Made by a program: the position numbers and the translations under genes | The notes under the pieces: generated by a model | The model's database searches: none | What the model was told of the DNA's origin: nothing | The model's input: only the letters and a program-made list of their open reading frames with translations | Shown: one piece after another, positions 26,238 through 33,888 of the stretch | How positions within the stretch are numbered: the stretch's first letter is position 1 | Layout: each line of letters opens with the position of its first letter | From: Alistipes sp. | GTDB lineage: Bacteria > Bacteroidota > Bacteroidia > Bacteroidales > Rikenellaceae | Direction of reading: 5' to 3' | DNA length: 64,000 nt | Assembly: GCA_017517705.1 (NCBI GenBank) | Contig: JAFWYM010000030.1 | Location: 1 to 64,000, forward strand

Positions 26238-26351
26238 TTACAACTCAAAACCGCACTTGTCACAGAATACTTGATGTTTGTATATCACATTACCACATCT
26301 GCGACAATGTAACTCCTCATCCGAATTCTGAATGCGTTGTTTGAGTACTTT
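26238..26351 (-). other. Orphan zinc ribbon in frame after a stop codon
   Basis: Directly after the TAA of the 26,352-27,350 gene, the same frame continues for 37 codons (KVLKQRIQNSDEEL...) and encodes a complete zinc ribbon, CRRC ten residues before CDKC, then GFEL and TAA. There is no ATG, GTG or TTG in the segment. The tail therefore looks like a former C-terminal domain cut off by a nonsense mutation, or one reached by stop-codon readthrough. Two other proteins of the operon end in similar ribbons. Confidence 0.55.
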
Positions 26352-27350
26352 TTATAATTCTGTTTCTTCTCGCTTAATTAGATCATAACCGAGCTTCTTC
26401 AAAAGTTTTATGGTTTTCATTGCCATTTCTCGGTCATGCTCTTTCTCGCCTTCTGGTAGTTGAGAGTAGGGAACCATATCTGGCGTTTGTTTTAACTGGT
26501 CATCACGCTGAGGTCCATAAGTCCAGCCCTCTGCTTGACGGTTCTCTGCCCAGATTTCGTGAGCATTCTCTGCGATAGCTTCACGCAACTCGGTCAAATC
26601 TTCGGTTAATTCTACATCCGATAAGTCTATTGATTTCGGAGTATAGGTTTTCATACTGTTTGAAGTTATAGTTACTAAATAATTTTTCGAATCATTCCAT
26701 GCATCTTTGAATTGCTCCAAAGGATAAATATCCTCTACATTTGAAGAGTTAGGATCGTATATGGTTATTGTATCATTGTTTGGAATGAGAGATAATACTA
26801 CAACCGTATGGTCAGGTATTTGACCAATCACGAGATCTTCAATTATTTCATCAGCTTTATTACCCAATAACTCTCCGCCATCAACTGCTACAATTACACT
26901 CTCATCATCTTTCAGAGCAGTTGCAATATCTTCTATTGAAGCATTATATTGACGAGTTACGATTAATCCTTTATTCTCCAAATGCCTGCCGACATTGTGA
27001 AGTGCAGTGCCATTCTCTTTTTGCCAGCCGTTTTGAATGGCATTCTGGAGGAGTTGTTCCTCGTCAAATTCGATATTTAGTTTGCAAAGGATATATTTTT
27101 CACACTCCAAGCAGCAATAATTCTCCTCGTTGCAGGTGGCAGCCATTGCCGTCATCGGAATAAATTCACACTCTTGGGGTGTCATACCCAATTCCGCATC
27201 TACTGATTGAGAAATATGTATCAATTCTCTCAATTCAGCATCTTCAGTGAGAGCAGTGATTATTTCTTTGCTCTCCTGTGCAGTAGTATTGCCATCAAGG
27301 AACGCTGCCAATACCTCTGCCGAGATGTTATTTACTGATTTCTTTTTCAT
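26352..27350 (-). CDS. Anti-sigma-like / C39-like peptidase / RyR protein
   Basis: The 332-residue protein has three parts. Residues 1-70 are helical and begin ISAEVLAAFLDG, a pattern of anti-sigma-type N termini. Residues about 75-235 resemble a C39/papain-like peptidase: CCLECEK (C80 or C83), PDHTVVV (H181) and IYDPN (D199), spaced as a Cys-His-Asp triad. Residues about 255-325 are an RyR domain (HEIWAENRQAEGWTYG, VPYSQLPEGEKEHDRE). The start overlaps the sigma-factor gene by 23 bases, the usual layout of a sigma/anti-sigma pair. A model: ligand binding to RyR changes the hold on, or cleaves, the sigma partner. Domains are seen; the mechanism is inference. Confidence 0.75.
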   Translation of the reverse strand: MKKKSVNNISAEVLAAFLDGNTTAQESKEIITALTEDAELRELIHISQSVDAELGMTPQECEFIPMTAMAATCNEENYCCLECEKYILCKLNIEFDEEQLLQNAIQNGWQKENGTALHNVGRHLENKGLIVTRQYNASIEDIATALKDDESVIVAVDGGELLGNKADEIIEDLVIGQIPDHTVVVLSLIPNNDTITIYDPNSSNVEDIYPLEQFKDAWNDSKNYLVTITSNSMKTYTPKSIDLSDVELTEDLTELREAIAENAHEIWAENRQAEGWTYGPQRDDQLKQTPDMVPYSQLPEGEKEHDREMAMKTIKLLKKLGYDLIKREETEL

Positions 27351-27900
27351 ATTTCTCTACTTCTTTCAGTGCTATTGCTGTCAACGCTGCAATAGCACGC
27401 TTCTTAATGTTATACAAATTATCGACGTTGGTCCGTAGTTCTTGTGCCACAACTTTGGGCTCAGCCTCCTGCATAACCAATCTTCTGATGACATAAACAT
27501 AGCGTCTGTTAGGCATTAGGGGAAACAGACGCTCTATATCCATCTTTGCCGTCAGCTTCTTTTCTCCATCAACAAACATCTTTTGTACAACACTATCTAA
27601 AAGAGCGTCCTTAGACTCATTATCTATCATACTATCACGCTTCGCTATAAAGTAGCGAATGGCAATTACTTTCATCCACTGATAGATGGTGCTTCGACCT
27701 TGAAACTGTCTCAAACGATATGCATCATTCTCCATAAGGTGCAGATAGAATTCATTTACAAACTCATCATAATCCACCTCATATGAGAATACATAGCGAA
27801 TAATGCTCAAGAAAAGCGGACGGCAGTTCCCAAAGAAGAACTGCTGAGTCACTCGCTCATCCCGAGCAATCAAGGATTCAATTATTTGTTGGTCAGTCAT
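27328..27900 (-). CDS. ECF-type sigma factor
   Basis: About 190 residues from MTDQQII (27,900). An earlier ATG at 27,951 would lie inside the channel gene; the chosen start overlaps that gene's stop as TAATG, implying translational coupling. Region 2 is visible as FSYEVDYDEFVNEFYLHLME and RSTIYQWMKVIAIRYFIAKR. Region 4 is the C-terminal helix-turn-helix (RRLVMQEAEPKVVAQEL ... NIKKRAI). It probably directs RNA polymerase to a small regulon, perhaps this operon, under control of the overlapping anti-sigma-like protein. Confidence 0.8.
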   Translation of the reverse strand: MTDQQIIESLIARDERVTQQFFFGNCRPLFLSIIRYVFSYEVDYDEFVNEFYLHLMENDAYRLRQFQGRSTIYQWMKVIAIRYFIAKRDSMIDNESKDALLDSVVQKMFVDGEKKLTAKMDIERLFPLMPNRRYVYVIRRLVMQEAEPKVVAQELRTNVDNLYNIKKRAIAALTAIALKEVEKYEKEISK

Positions 27901-30470
27901 TAGCTTTTTTTCATTTTTTCTCGTAAGAACGGCATAGCCAAAGTAAAACAAATGTCATAGTTCTTATCATCCATAGGCAAACATTCAAATGGGCAAATAT
28001 TAGGATGCACCTTCATTGGCCCATCTTTGTAAAAGCCCTTTACTTTCTTGACTTTAAAACTTTCTTCCCTCCAGTCATAATAGATGTCCTTTTCATTTAT
28101 ACCTTCCTGAATTTTTACCAATTCTTCATTTTTTACTTTCAGATACTCCCTAACTATTTCTATTTCTTCTTTATTGAGAGTATGGTCTTCAAGAGGTCTG
28201 TAACCCATGAGAAGTTTTTCAACATTCCACCTATTGTGCTCGACCTTTGCAAAGAGTTCTTTAATGTTAGTATCATCCAATTTTGAAAAGTTTAATCCCA
28301 ATGAACGCATCTTAAATTCAATAGTGTTAACCTGATATATATTAGACCATATAGCCCACAATTTACCCAAGGATAAATCTATTTCTGACAAGACTGCTTC
28401 TTCTACATTTTTCCTATCCCAATGATTCCAATAGCAGGTGTTTTCATTATCAGACTTTTGTCTAAATTTGTTCACTAAGGCATCCTTTGCTTTATAGAAA
28501 TTACTGCAATACCAAATGGCTTCATTTTCCAATAATTTAGCATCAAATCCTAGACTAAGCATGCCAAATGGCTTTAGCTTTCTGTATGTTGTCATTTCCC
28601 AAATATGTTTAGCATCGTCAGCCCCCTTATTAATATCTATAAGCAATTCTCCACTTTGAGGTTGATAAACCCATATATCATTGGCTTTTTGTATTGCTAC
28701 TTTTGGGAGATATAGTGCAGCAGCCAAAGATTGGTGTGGTTGCGGCAAGCAGACTGCAATTGTTACAATCTCTGTATTCTTTTCATTAAAGCAAGATTCG
28801 ATATATTCTCTGTTTTCTTTCGACTCAACGCCACCACTCCTAAACTCCCATTCTATGTCTAAAAAGTTTTTTGCAAAGTATTGGTATTCATTACATGTTG
28901 GTGCATACCAATTATGCTCTTTGCCATCTACATCCGTCCACTTGCAAAGTTTAAATAGGTCTGGAAATCTTCCCATAAAGAAATCAGATTCCTCGCGGGC
29001 ATTTTTATCAATAAAGGTAATCTTAGTGCGTTTAGAATTATCTCTGACAAAATTTGGGAAATGAGCTAGATGAGCAGTTTCTATCGCCATTGCAGTGCCC
29101 ATTTTCGACATCCCGATAATAATTATATGTGCAATTTTATCAGAATCATACGAGATTCCATCCCCATCTATATTATTATATGTTATAGTTATATTGGTTT
29201 TGTCTGGAATAGTAATGTTTCCATTAACAAGAACGGTTTGTGCCCAATTTTCATAAGGGCTGAATGGTATAAAGGACAATAAATCTTTGCCATCTGGAGT
29301 TTTTATAATTCTGGATTGAGACGATGATTGAAAAGCCGCAAAAGATGTTTGGTATTCAAACATAACATAACATCTAATGGGTTCTTTGAATGAATTGCCC
29401 CCTTGCAATAATTGATTGATTAAATCAAAACATTGCATATTGACAGTGTCATGATAAGGCTCGAAATCATCCGTACGAGTTTGTTCTCCTAATATATAAA
29501 CTTCTATTGCTTGTTGCAAGCAGAGTTCCATCAGCTCCGTTTCAGAAGTACGACTGCCATAATATATTATTATATGCTGCTGCTGTTGTTCCGTTAACGT
29601 AGAGAACAACTCTCGTCTAAATTCTTCCACATCACGAGTTGTTTGGATTAATATGTATGGCATAACACCTTTGTTCGGCATAATCTGCCGTACAATGCCA
29701 AATGTCATATCATTGCCACCAATGATGACATAGTGTTTATACTTGTGTAGAAATCCTCGATATTTAACCTCGCCCTTCAGCCATTTCTCTTTTCTGGAAT
29801 CTATCCAGCCAATTATAGAAGATACTAACAATCCGTTTAACAGAAAAACTCCAAGTATTGCAATTAGAGCCGACCATCCTCGTCCACTTTGAGATGTGGT
29901 CATGTGCTGATTGCCTGGATCTATGAAATGATAATATACAGTCCAAAATATTGAAGTATCTTCTTGCTTTGAAATTATAGTTTTAGGCAATTTGTTTTTT
30001 TGTATTATGATTGAATCACTAAGTTCAAGATTGTGAGAGTTTAGAAATACCGAATCCGTAAAAAGTTGACATTTTGCAATACCTAGAGTGTCTGTTTCTG
30101 CATTGTTATATGAGTACAAATTTTCGTCATATACTAGATTTTGGGGAGAATACTTTGAATTTTTAGGACAGGAATTGTACAACAAAAAACAGCTAGCAAT
30201 TATTGATGGGAATAATAAAACCAATGCAACAACTTTAGCTAAATAATTACCATTTACTAAATGCCAATCAAATTTAGGTCTGTTAAAGAAAAATATATAA
30301 ACTGAAGTAGCGAAATAGTAAAAACCTATTGTTCCAGCGATAATGCATAAAGTATTGTTAAGACATTCGTGTTTAGTTGGTGTTAAGTTGCAAATCAATG
30401 CAGATAAAGCAATGATAATTGCCAAGATGTCAAGTAAACACCATATGTTTTTATTATTTATCTTCTTCAT
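27900..30470 (-). CDS. Castor/Pollux-like channel with Rossmann (RCK-like) and RyR domains
   Basis: The 856-residue protein has three N-terminal membrane helices (about 11-30, 41-62, 77-98), a loop, then a pore-like segment FIDPGNQH (182-189) and a fourth helix (198-222). The DPGN pattern before the last helix resembles the filter region of Castor/Pollux-type ion channels. Two Rossmann, TrkA-N/RCK-like domains follow (HYVIIGGNDMTFG at about 246 and HIIIIGMSKMGTA near 445). The C-terminal 120 residues are an RyR domain (EHNRWNVEKLLMGY, HPNICPFECLP). RCK and RyR domains would gate the channel by ligand. By analogy with eukaryotic ryanodine receptors, a cyclic ADP-ribose-type ligand from TIR enzymes is an attractive but unproven idea. 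Confidence 0.78.
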   Translation of the reverse strand: MKKINNKNIWCLLDILAIIIALSALICNLTPTKHECLNNTLCIIAGTIGFYYFATSVYIFFFNRPKFDWHLVNGNYLAKVVALVLLFPSIIASCFLLYNSCPKNSKYSPQNLVYDENLYSYNNAETDTLGIAKCQLFTDSVFLNSHNLELSDSIIIQKNKLPKTIISKQEDTSIFWTVYYHFIDPGNQHMTTSQSGRGWSALIAILGVFLLNGLLVSSIIGWIDSRKEKWLKGEVKYRGFLHKYKHYVIIGGNDMTFGIVRQIMPNKGVMPYILIQTTRDVEEFRRELFSTLTEQQQQHIIIYYGSRTSETELMELCLQQAIEVYILGEQTRTDDFEPYHDTVNMQCFDLINQLLQGGNSFKEPIRCYVMFEYQTSFAAFQSSSQSRIIKTPDGKDLLSFIPFSPYENWAQTVLVNGNITIPDKTNITITYNNIDGDGISYDSDKIAHIIIIGMSKMGTAMAIETAHLAHFPNFVRDNSKRTKITFIDKNAREESDFFMGRFPDLFKLCKWTDVDGKEHNWYAPTCNEYQYFAKNFLDIEWEFRSGGVESKENREYIESCFNEKNTEIVTIAVCLPQPHQSLAAALYLPKVAIQKANDIWVYQPQSGELLIDINKGADDAKHIWEMTTYRKLKPFGMLSLGFDAKLLENEAIWYCSNFYKAKDALVNKFRQKSDNENTCYWNHWDRKNVEEAVLSEIDLSLGKLWAIWSNIYQVNTIEFKMRSLGLNFSKLDDTNIKELFAKVEHNRWNVEKLLMGYRPLEDHTLNKEEIEIVREYLKVKNEELVKIQEGINEKDIYYDWREESFKVKKVKGFYKDGPMKVHPNICPFECLPMDDKNYDICFTLAMPFLREKMKKS

Positions 30471-30496
30471 AATCTTTACTTAAAAAATCACGATAT

Positions 30497-31078
30497 CTAA
30501 ATCAATTCCAAATTAATTTTCTCAATACTTACACATGCATACCCCAATCCATCTATTCTGATGGCAACGATAGGCTTATTTTCTTCAGCATAACTTAATT
30601 CTCCTTCAAGACCTTTCATCGGGCCTCTTACAAAGCGAACTCTATCTCCAACTTTAAGATTTTCCACAATTGAGACTTTTGCATCTGCATTGTGCAAAAG
30701 GAACTTTAGCTTTTCGATTTGTTCGTCAGGTATTGGAGTGGTTAATTCTTTAGAACCTGGATAAGTGATAAACTTAAGAATGAATGATAGTCTCCGAAAA
30801 TCGTCTTCCTCATCTTGGGAAAGACGGACGAATACAACCATAGGAATGACAACCCTATCTATCTTCTTTTTTCGGTCACTCCATTGATGTTCTTCCTGCT
30901 GAACTGGTACATAATTTGCTATACCCATCTTGTCAAGTTTGGCTGCAACTTTTTTTTCACAGTTCATCTGAACGAGAGCTGCGACCCAGCGTTTTTGGCA
31001 CGCTTCGCGGTCGTTTGTCCCATTGACAAACGAGCCTTTACTTGTACAATTAACACCCTCCATTGCTATCTTATTCAT
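30497..31078 (-). CDS. UpxY-like NusG paralogue (antiterminator)
   Basis: The 193-residue protein carries an NGN domain (about 30-125: RWVAALVQMNCEKKVAAKLDK and VVFVRLSQDEED) and a C-terminal KOW domain (about 140-190: GDRVRFVRGPMKGLEGEL). This is the Bacteroidales UpxY family. UpxY proteins are encoded first in capsule operons and act as operon-specific processive antiterminators. Here the gene heads a roughly 22-kb operon of TIR, RyR and protease genes, not a capsule locus. It probably allows RNA polymerase to read the long, A+T-rich transcript. A -7 box lies at 31,135-31,142. Confidence 0.85.
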   Translation of the reverse strand: MNKIAMEGVNCTSKGSFVNGTNDREACQKRWVAALVQMNCEKKVAAKLDKMGIANYVPVQQEEHQWSDRKKKIDRVVIPMVVFVRLSQDEEDDFRRLSFILKFITYPGSKELTTPIPDEQIEKLKFLLHNADAKVSIVENLKVGDRVRFVRGPMKGLEGELSYAEENKPIVAIRIDGLGYACVSIEKINLELI

Positions 31079-31134
31079 AGTAAATAGAGTCTATTTTGGA
31101 TATGTATTCTATCGAAGAACACTTTACAGATATA

Positions 31135-31142
31135 CAAATTTA
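31135..31142 (-). promoter_or_regulatory. Putative promoter of the TIR/RyR operon
   Basis: TAAATTTG on the minus strand matches the TAnnTTTG -7 element, about 57 bases before the UpxY-like start codon. The -33 element is poor at the expected distance, which fits a promoter needing an alternative sigma factor or activator. Confidence 0.35.
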
Positions 31143-31186
31143 TAACAAAAATCTCAAAATATACACATTTAGGTCAATTATTTTTT

Positions 31187-31207
31187 CATAATAGTTTAAT
31201 TATTATG
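31187..31207. repeat. Inverted repeat upstream of the operon promoter
   Basis: CATAATA and TATTATG are perfect inverted arms separated by 7 bases, centred about 60 bases upstream of the -7 box. A regulator-binding site is possible. Confidence 0.3.
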
Positions 31208-31318
31208 ATGTAAATTCTACGTTCGCTGAAAAATGTTTTAAAACATAAATTTTAATGAACTACGAACACATTGCTTATCAGCCACTTTGGAAACAATCAT
31301 AGTTCTTTGGTAGAACCC

Positions 31319-32237
31319 TTACCCCAAACCGCTGATTATCCCCTTATTTGCATCATCAATCACTGAATTTTCTAACATTGTTAGATAAATCTGCGTGGTC
31401 TGTTCTGAGGTGTGGCCCATGCCTTGGCTAATTACTGAGATGGGAACATTATGATTTCTTGCAGCGGTTGCCCAGCTATGGCGTGAGGAGTATGAGGTCA
31501 GTTTACAGCCGCATCCCAACATCTCTGATAATCTGCCGAGTAAGCGGTTGTGTGTGTTCAAGGCAACCTGATATTGCTTGTATGCTTCGTTGGCATCAAG
31601 CGAGGTTAAAATTGGGAATACGTAAGGTGAGTCGCCACCATAATATCGGTCAATTATTCGCTGGATGCTTGGCTCTATGCGAACACTCAGCAGTTGCCCG
31701 GTTTTACGGCGAGCGTAACAAATCATTCCATTTTGTAAGTTTGTCTTCTTGAGATAAGCTATATCCACGAATGCCATTCCGCGAGTGCAATAGCTGAAAA
31801 TAAACATATCGCGACACAAGGCAAGCGATGTTCCTGCCTCCAACTCCAAGCGGTGTAGTTGCGCTATAATTGATTCAGATACAGCACGCTTGCGTGTGCG
31901 GTCAATGCCTGTATAGACCTCTGTAAACGGGTGCTGTTGCTCGATAAGTTTTTGCCTTACCGCCTTGTTGTAGATAGCACGAAGCACCCGCATATAAAAC
32001 GACACAGAATTGCGCACCAAACCTCGCTGAATGAGGAATGAGTTATAATCTGTAATCACTTGCTCGGTTAGGGGCTTCCCGAACCAACTTTTCCTCGTCA
32101 GCATCCCAGTCGGATGGGCACACACGGAGCTTTGTTGTAATCTGTTGGGTTTTACGATTGTGGCTAATTTGATAGTAGATAACACCTGCTTTGCCCTCCA
32201 CTGATGATGGGCGTAGTTTTACTTTTACTGTTGCCAT
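31319..32237 (-). pseudogene. Tyrosine recombinase with internal deletion
   Basis: The N-terminal 50 or so residues (MATVKVKLRPSSVEGKAGV ... DWDADEEKLV) lie in one frame from 32,237. The rest, from about 32,085 (PLTEQVITDYNSFL) to 31,319, lies in another frame. In intact family members roughly 80-100 residues of the arm/core-binding region separate these segments. They are missing, with a frame change at the junction. The catalytic half is complete: TRGM, YSSRHSWA, GMGHTSEQTTQIYL with the nucleophile tyrosine. The element next to it is therefore probably no longer able to move by itself. Confidence 0.75.
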
Positions 32238-32271
32238 AGCATTTTCATTTAATCTATATCATTAACTAAAA

Positions 32272-32302
32272 AAGCCTCCATTCGCAGTGAATGAAGGCTT
32301 TT
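32272..32302 (-). terminator. Intrinsic terminator near the island boundary
   Basis: A 12-bp stem with one mismatch (AAGCCTCCATTC with GAATGAAGGCTT) is followed on the minus strand by six T. It lies downstream of the nucleotidase gene. The rest of 32,303-32,529 shows only a 64-codon plus-strand frame without recognisable content. Confidence 0.65.
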
Positions 32303-32529
32303 AGAACATCTAATGATTTTGTGTTGTGCTAAGCAGTGCGTGCTGATAGCAAATTAGGGTGCGACGGCATGTGTACATCTATCAAAAGTATAGGGCATCT
32401 TTGGGAACAGCTCAGACCGATGAAAGAAGCAGCCACTGCTTACGAATGTGCAACGGTGGTACGATTGTATAGGAGCAATGTCATCAATGTTTGCATCCTT
32501 CGGGGCCTCTACTCGAGGCAGGCATAGCG

Positions 32530-32979
32530 TCACTTATCTTTCGGGATAAGATACTCCAATACACTATTCCAGTCGGGAAAGCGCTCCGAGCCAAACTCTA
32601 TCCACTCGCCCTCGAACTCACTCGCGCCATTCTTACCTCTGTCGTCGATAAGAATATCGCCCTTACAGAGGTGCTTGCAGTGGGTGATAACCATTCGCTT
32701 ATGGAATACATCGTCGAGATACTTCGTAACCCACACCACCTTATCGCTCCATGCTGATGGGTTTTTCCACGGGGCAGTTGAGAGGATATAACAATCGTAG
32801 TGTTCCTGCAAGCGGTGTACCGCCTCGATGGCACCCTCGAGAGGTTTCATAGCGCCAAAAAGACCGGGGATTTCATCGAGACGCCCATCGTACTCCTTAA
32901 GTATCTTCTCATCTTGCTGGTCGAGGCCCGACTGAAAATCCACCAGCACACCATCCATATCAAAATACAATCTCTTCAT
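32530..32979 (-). CDS. 5'(3')-deoxyribonucleotidase-like HAD phosphatase
   Basis: A 149-residue HAD-superfamily protein of the NT5C type. Motif I is YFDMDGVLVDF near the N terminus. ILSTAPWKNPSAW is typical of the family's motif II region. HCKHLCKGDILIDDRGKNG contains the motif III/IV lysine and paired aspartates. The family dephosphorylates deoxynucleoside monophosphates in the cytosol. It follows the NUDIX gene by 60 bases on the same strand, so the two probably share control by the NUDIX protein. Confidence 0.8.
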   Translation of the reverse strand: MKRLYFDMDGVLVDFQSGLDQQDEKILKEYDGRLDEIPGLFGAMKPLEGAIEAVHRLQEHYDCYILSTAPWKNPSAWSDKVVWVTKYLDDVFHKRMVITHCKHLCKGDILIDDRGKNGASEFEGEWIEFGSERFPDWNSVLEYLIPKDK

Positions 32980-33039
32980 AACATCTATGTTTGTAAAATA
33001 GTTACCAATAATTATTCGACAACGATAATGCCTCTACGT

Positions 33040-33732
33040 TCAGAACTCCAACCTAAAACCCTTTTGTTTCAGCTCGGCATACTTCATGGCATTGAACCGA
33101 TACCTCAATGGCACACGGCGCGACGCTTGCGCCGGACGCGGCTCAGCCTCCGAGAGAATCCCCAACTTGAGCATCTTATTATAGAAGTTACGACGGTCGA
33201 ACTTAATGCCTAAAATAGCCTCATACAAGTTCTGTAGCTCTGTCATCGTAAATACCTCGGGTAGTAGCTCAAAGCCTATAGGCTCGAAACATATACGCTC
33301 CTTGAGCCGGCTTATCGCCATTCGTAATATATGGTCGTGATCGAATGCCAAACTCGGAATCTCTTCCTGCGCAAACCACCTCGCCATAGACGCATCGTCA
33401 CCACCCTTCACCTCCGATAGCCTAACAAGAGCATAGTGCGCCACGCTCACTACCCTCTCGCGGGGATCGCGCCCCACCTCCGAGAAGGTGTAAAACTGCT
33501 CCACGACGGTGTTCTTCAAACCCGTCTCCTCCTCCAGCTCGCGTCGCGCACACTCCTCAGCCGTCTCATCTATATTCATAAAGCCTCCGGGCAACGCCCA
33601 CTTACCCTTGAAGGGCTCTACGCCACGTTGAATAAGTAACACTCTGATACTCACGCCATCGAAACCAAAAATCACACAATCCGACGCCATCGCAGGATGT
33701 GGATACTTATACGAATACTTCAACTCATCCAT
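33040..33732 (-). CDS. NrtR-like NUDIX transcriptional regulator
   Basis: The 230-residue protein has an N-terminal NUDIX domain (about 15-145) with a full box, G50 followed by E56 and RELEEETG (64-71). A C-terminal winged-helix domain (about 155-225: EVFTMTELQNLYEAIL, DRRNFYNKMLKLGIL, RRVPLRYRF) completes the architecture of the NrtR family. These proteins bind ADP-ribose or sugar-type ligands through the NUDIX fold and repress transcription. Two matching 17-bp palindromes flank its own promoter, so autoregulation is likely. Its other probable target is the downstream nucleotidase gene. Confidence 0.85.
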   Translation of the reverse strand: MDELKYSYKYPHPAMASDCVIFGFDGVSIRVLLIQRGVEPFKGKWALPGGFMNIDETAEECARRELEEETGLKNTVVEQFYTFSEVGRDPRERVVSVAHYALVRLSEVKGGDDASMARWFAQEEIPSLAFDHDHILRMAISRLKERICFEPIGFELLPEVFTMTELQNLYEAILGIKFDRRNFYNKMLKLGILSEAEPRPAQASRRVPLRYRFNAMKYAELKQKGFRLEF

Positions 33733-33739
33733 ACTCTAT

Positions 33740-33756
33740 TGCGTTATTTTTACGCA
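33740..33756. promoter_or_regulatory. Operator 1 of the NUDIX regulator
   Basis: TGCGTTATTTTTACGCA overlaps the -7 region and likely transcription start of the NUDIX gene. It matches operator 2 in all but one arm position, and its downstream edge lies 8 bases from the start codon. Confidence 0.6.
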
Positions 33757-33785
33757 AAGGTAATAATAAAGAGCGTAACAACAAA
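33755..33785 (-). promoter_or_regulatory. NUDIX gene promoter
   Basis: Minus-strand TTTG (33,782-33,785), exactly 19 bases, then TACCTTTG (33,755-33,762): a textbook Bacteroidetes vegetative promoter. Confidence 0.75.
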
Positions 33786-33791
33786 ATATTA

Positions 33792-33808
33792 TGCGTAATA
33801 TTTACGCA
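33792..33808. promoter_or_regulatory. Operator 2 of the NUDIX regulator
   Basis: TGCGTAA-TAT-TTACGCA is a perfect palindrome with 7-bp arms just upstream of the -33 box. Its centre is 52 bp (about five helical turns) from operator 1, so looping between the two is possible. Confidence 0.65.
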
Positions 33809-33827
33809 ATAAGATAATGCTATAAAA

Positions 33828-33861
33828 AATAGCTGACTAAGCAGCAACTTAGTCAGCTATT
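33828..33861 (-). terminator. Intrinsic terminator of the rubredoxin unit
   Basis: A perfect 14-bp stem (AATAGCTGACTAAG with CTTAGTCAGCTATT, 6-base loop) followed on the minus strand by a T-run. It lies 28 bases beyond the winged-helix gene. Confidence 0.8.
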
Positions 33862-33888
33862 GACACATTAGATAGTGGGTATTGTGAA

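Noticed and set aside
32336-32527. 64-codon plus-strand frame (start MRADSKLG) between terminator and nucleotidase gene
   Set aside because: It resembles no family, is on the opposite strand to its neighbours and lacks a promoter or ribosome-binding site.
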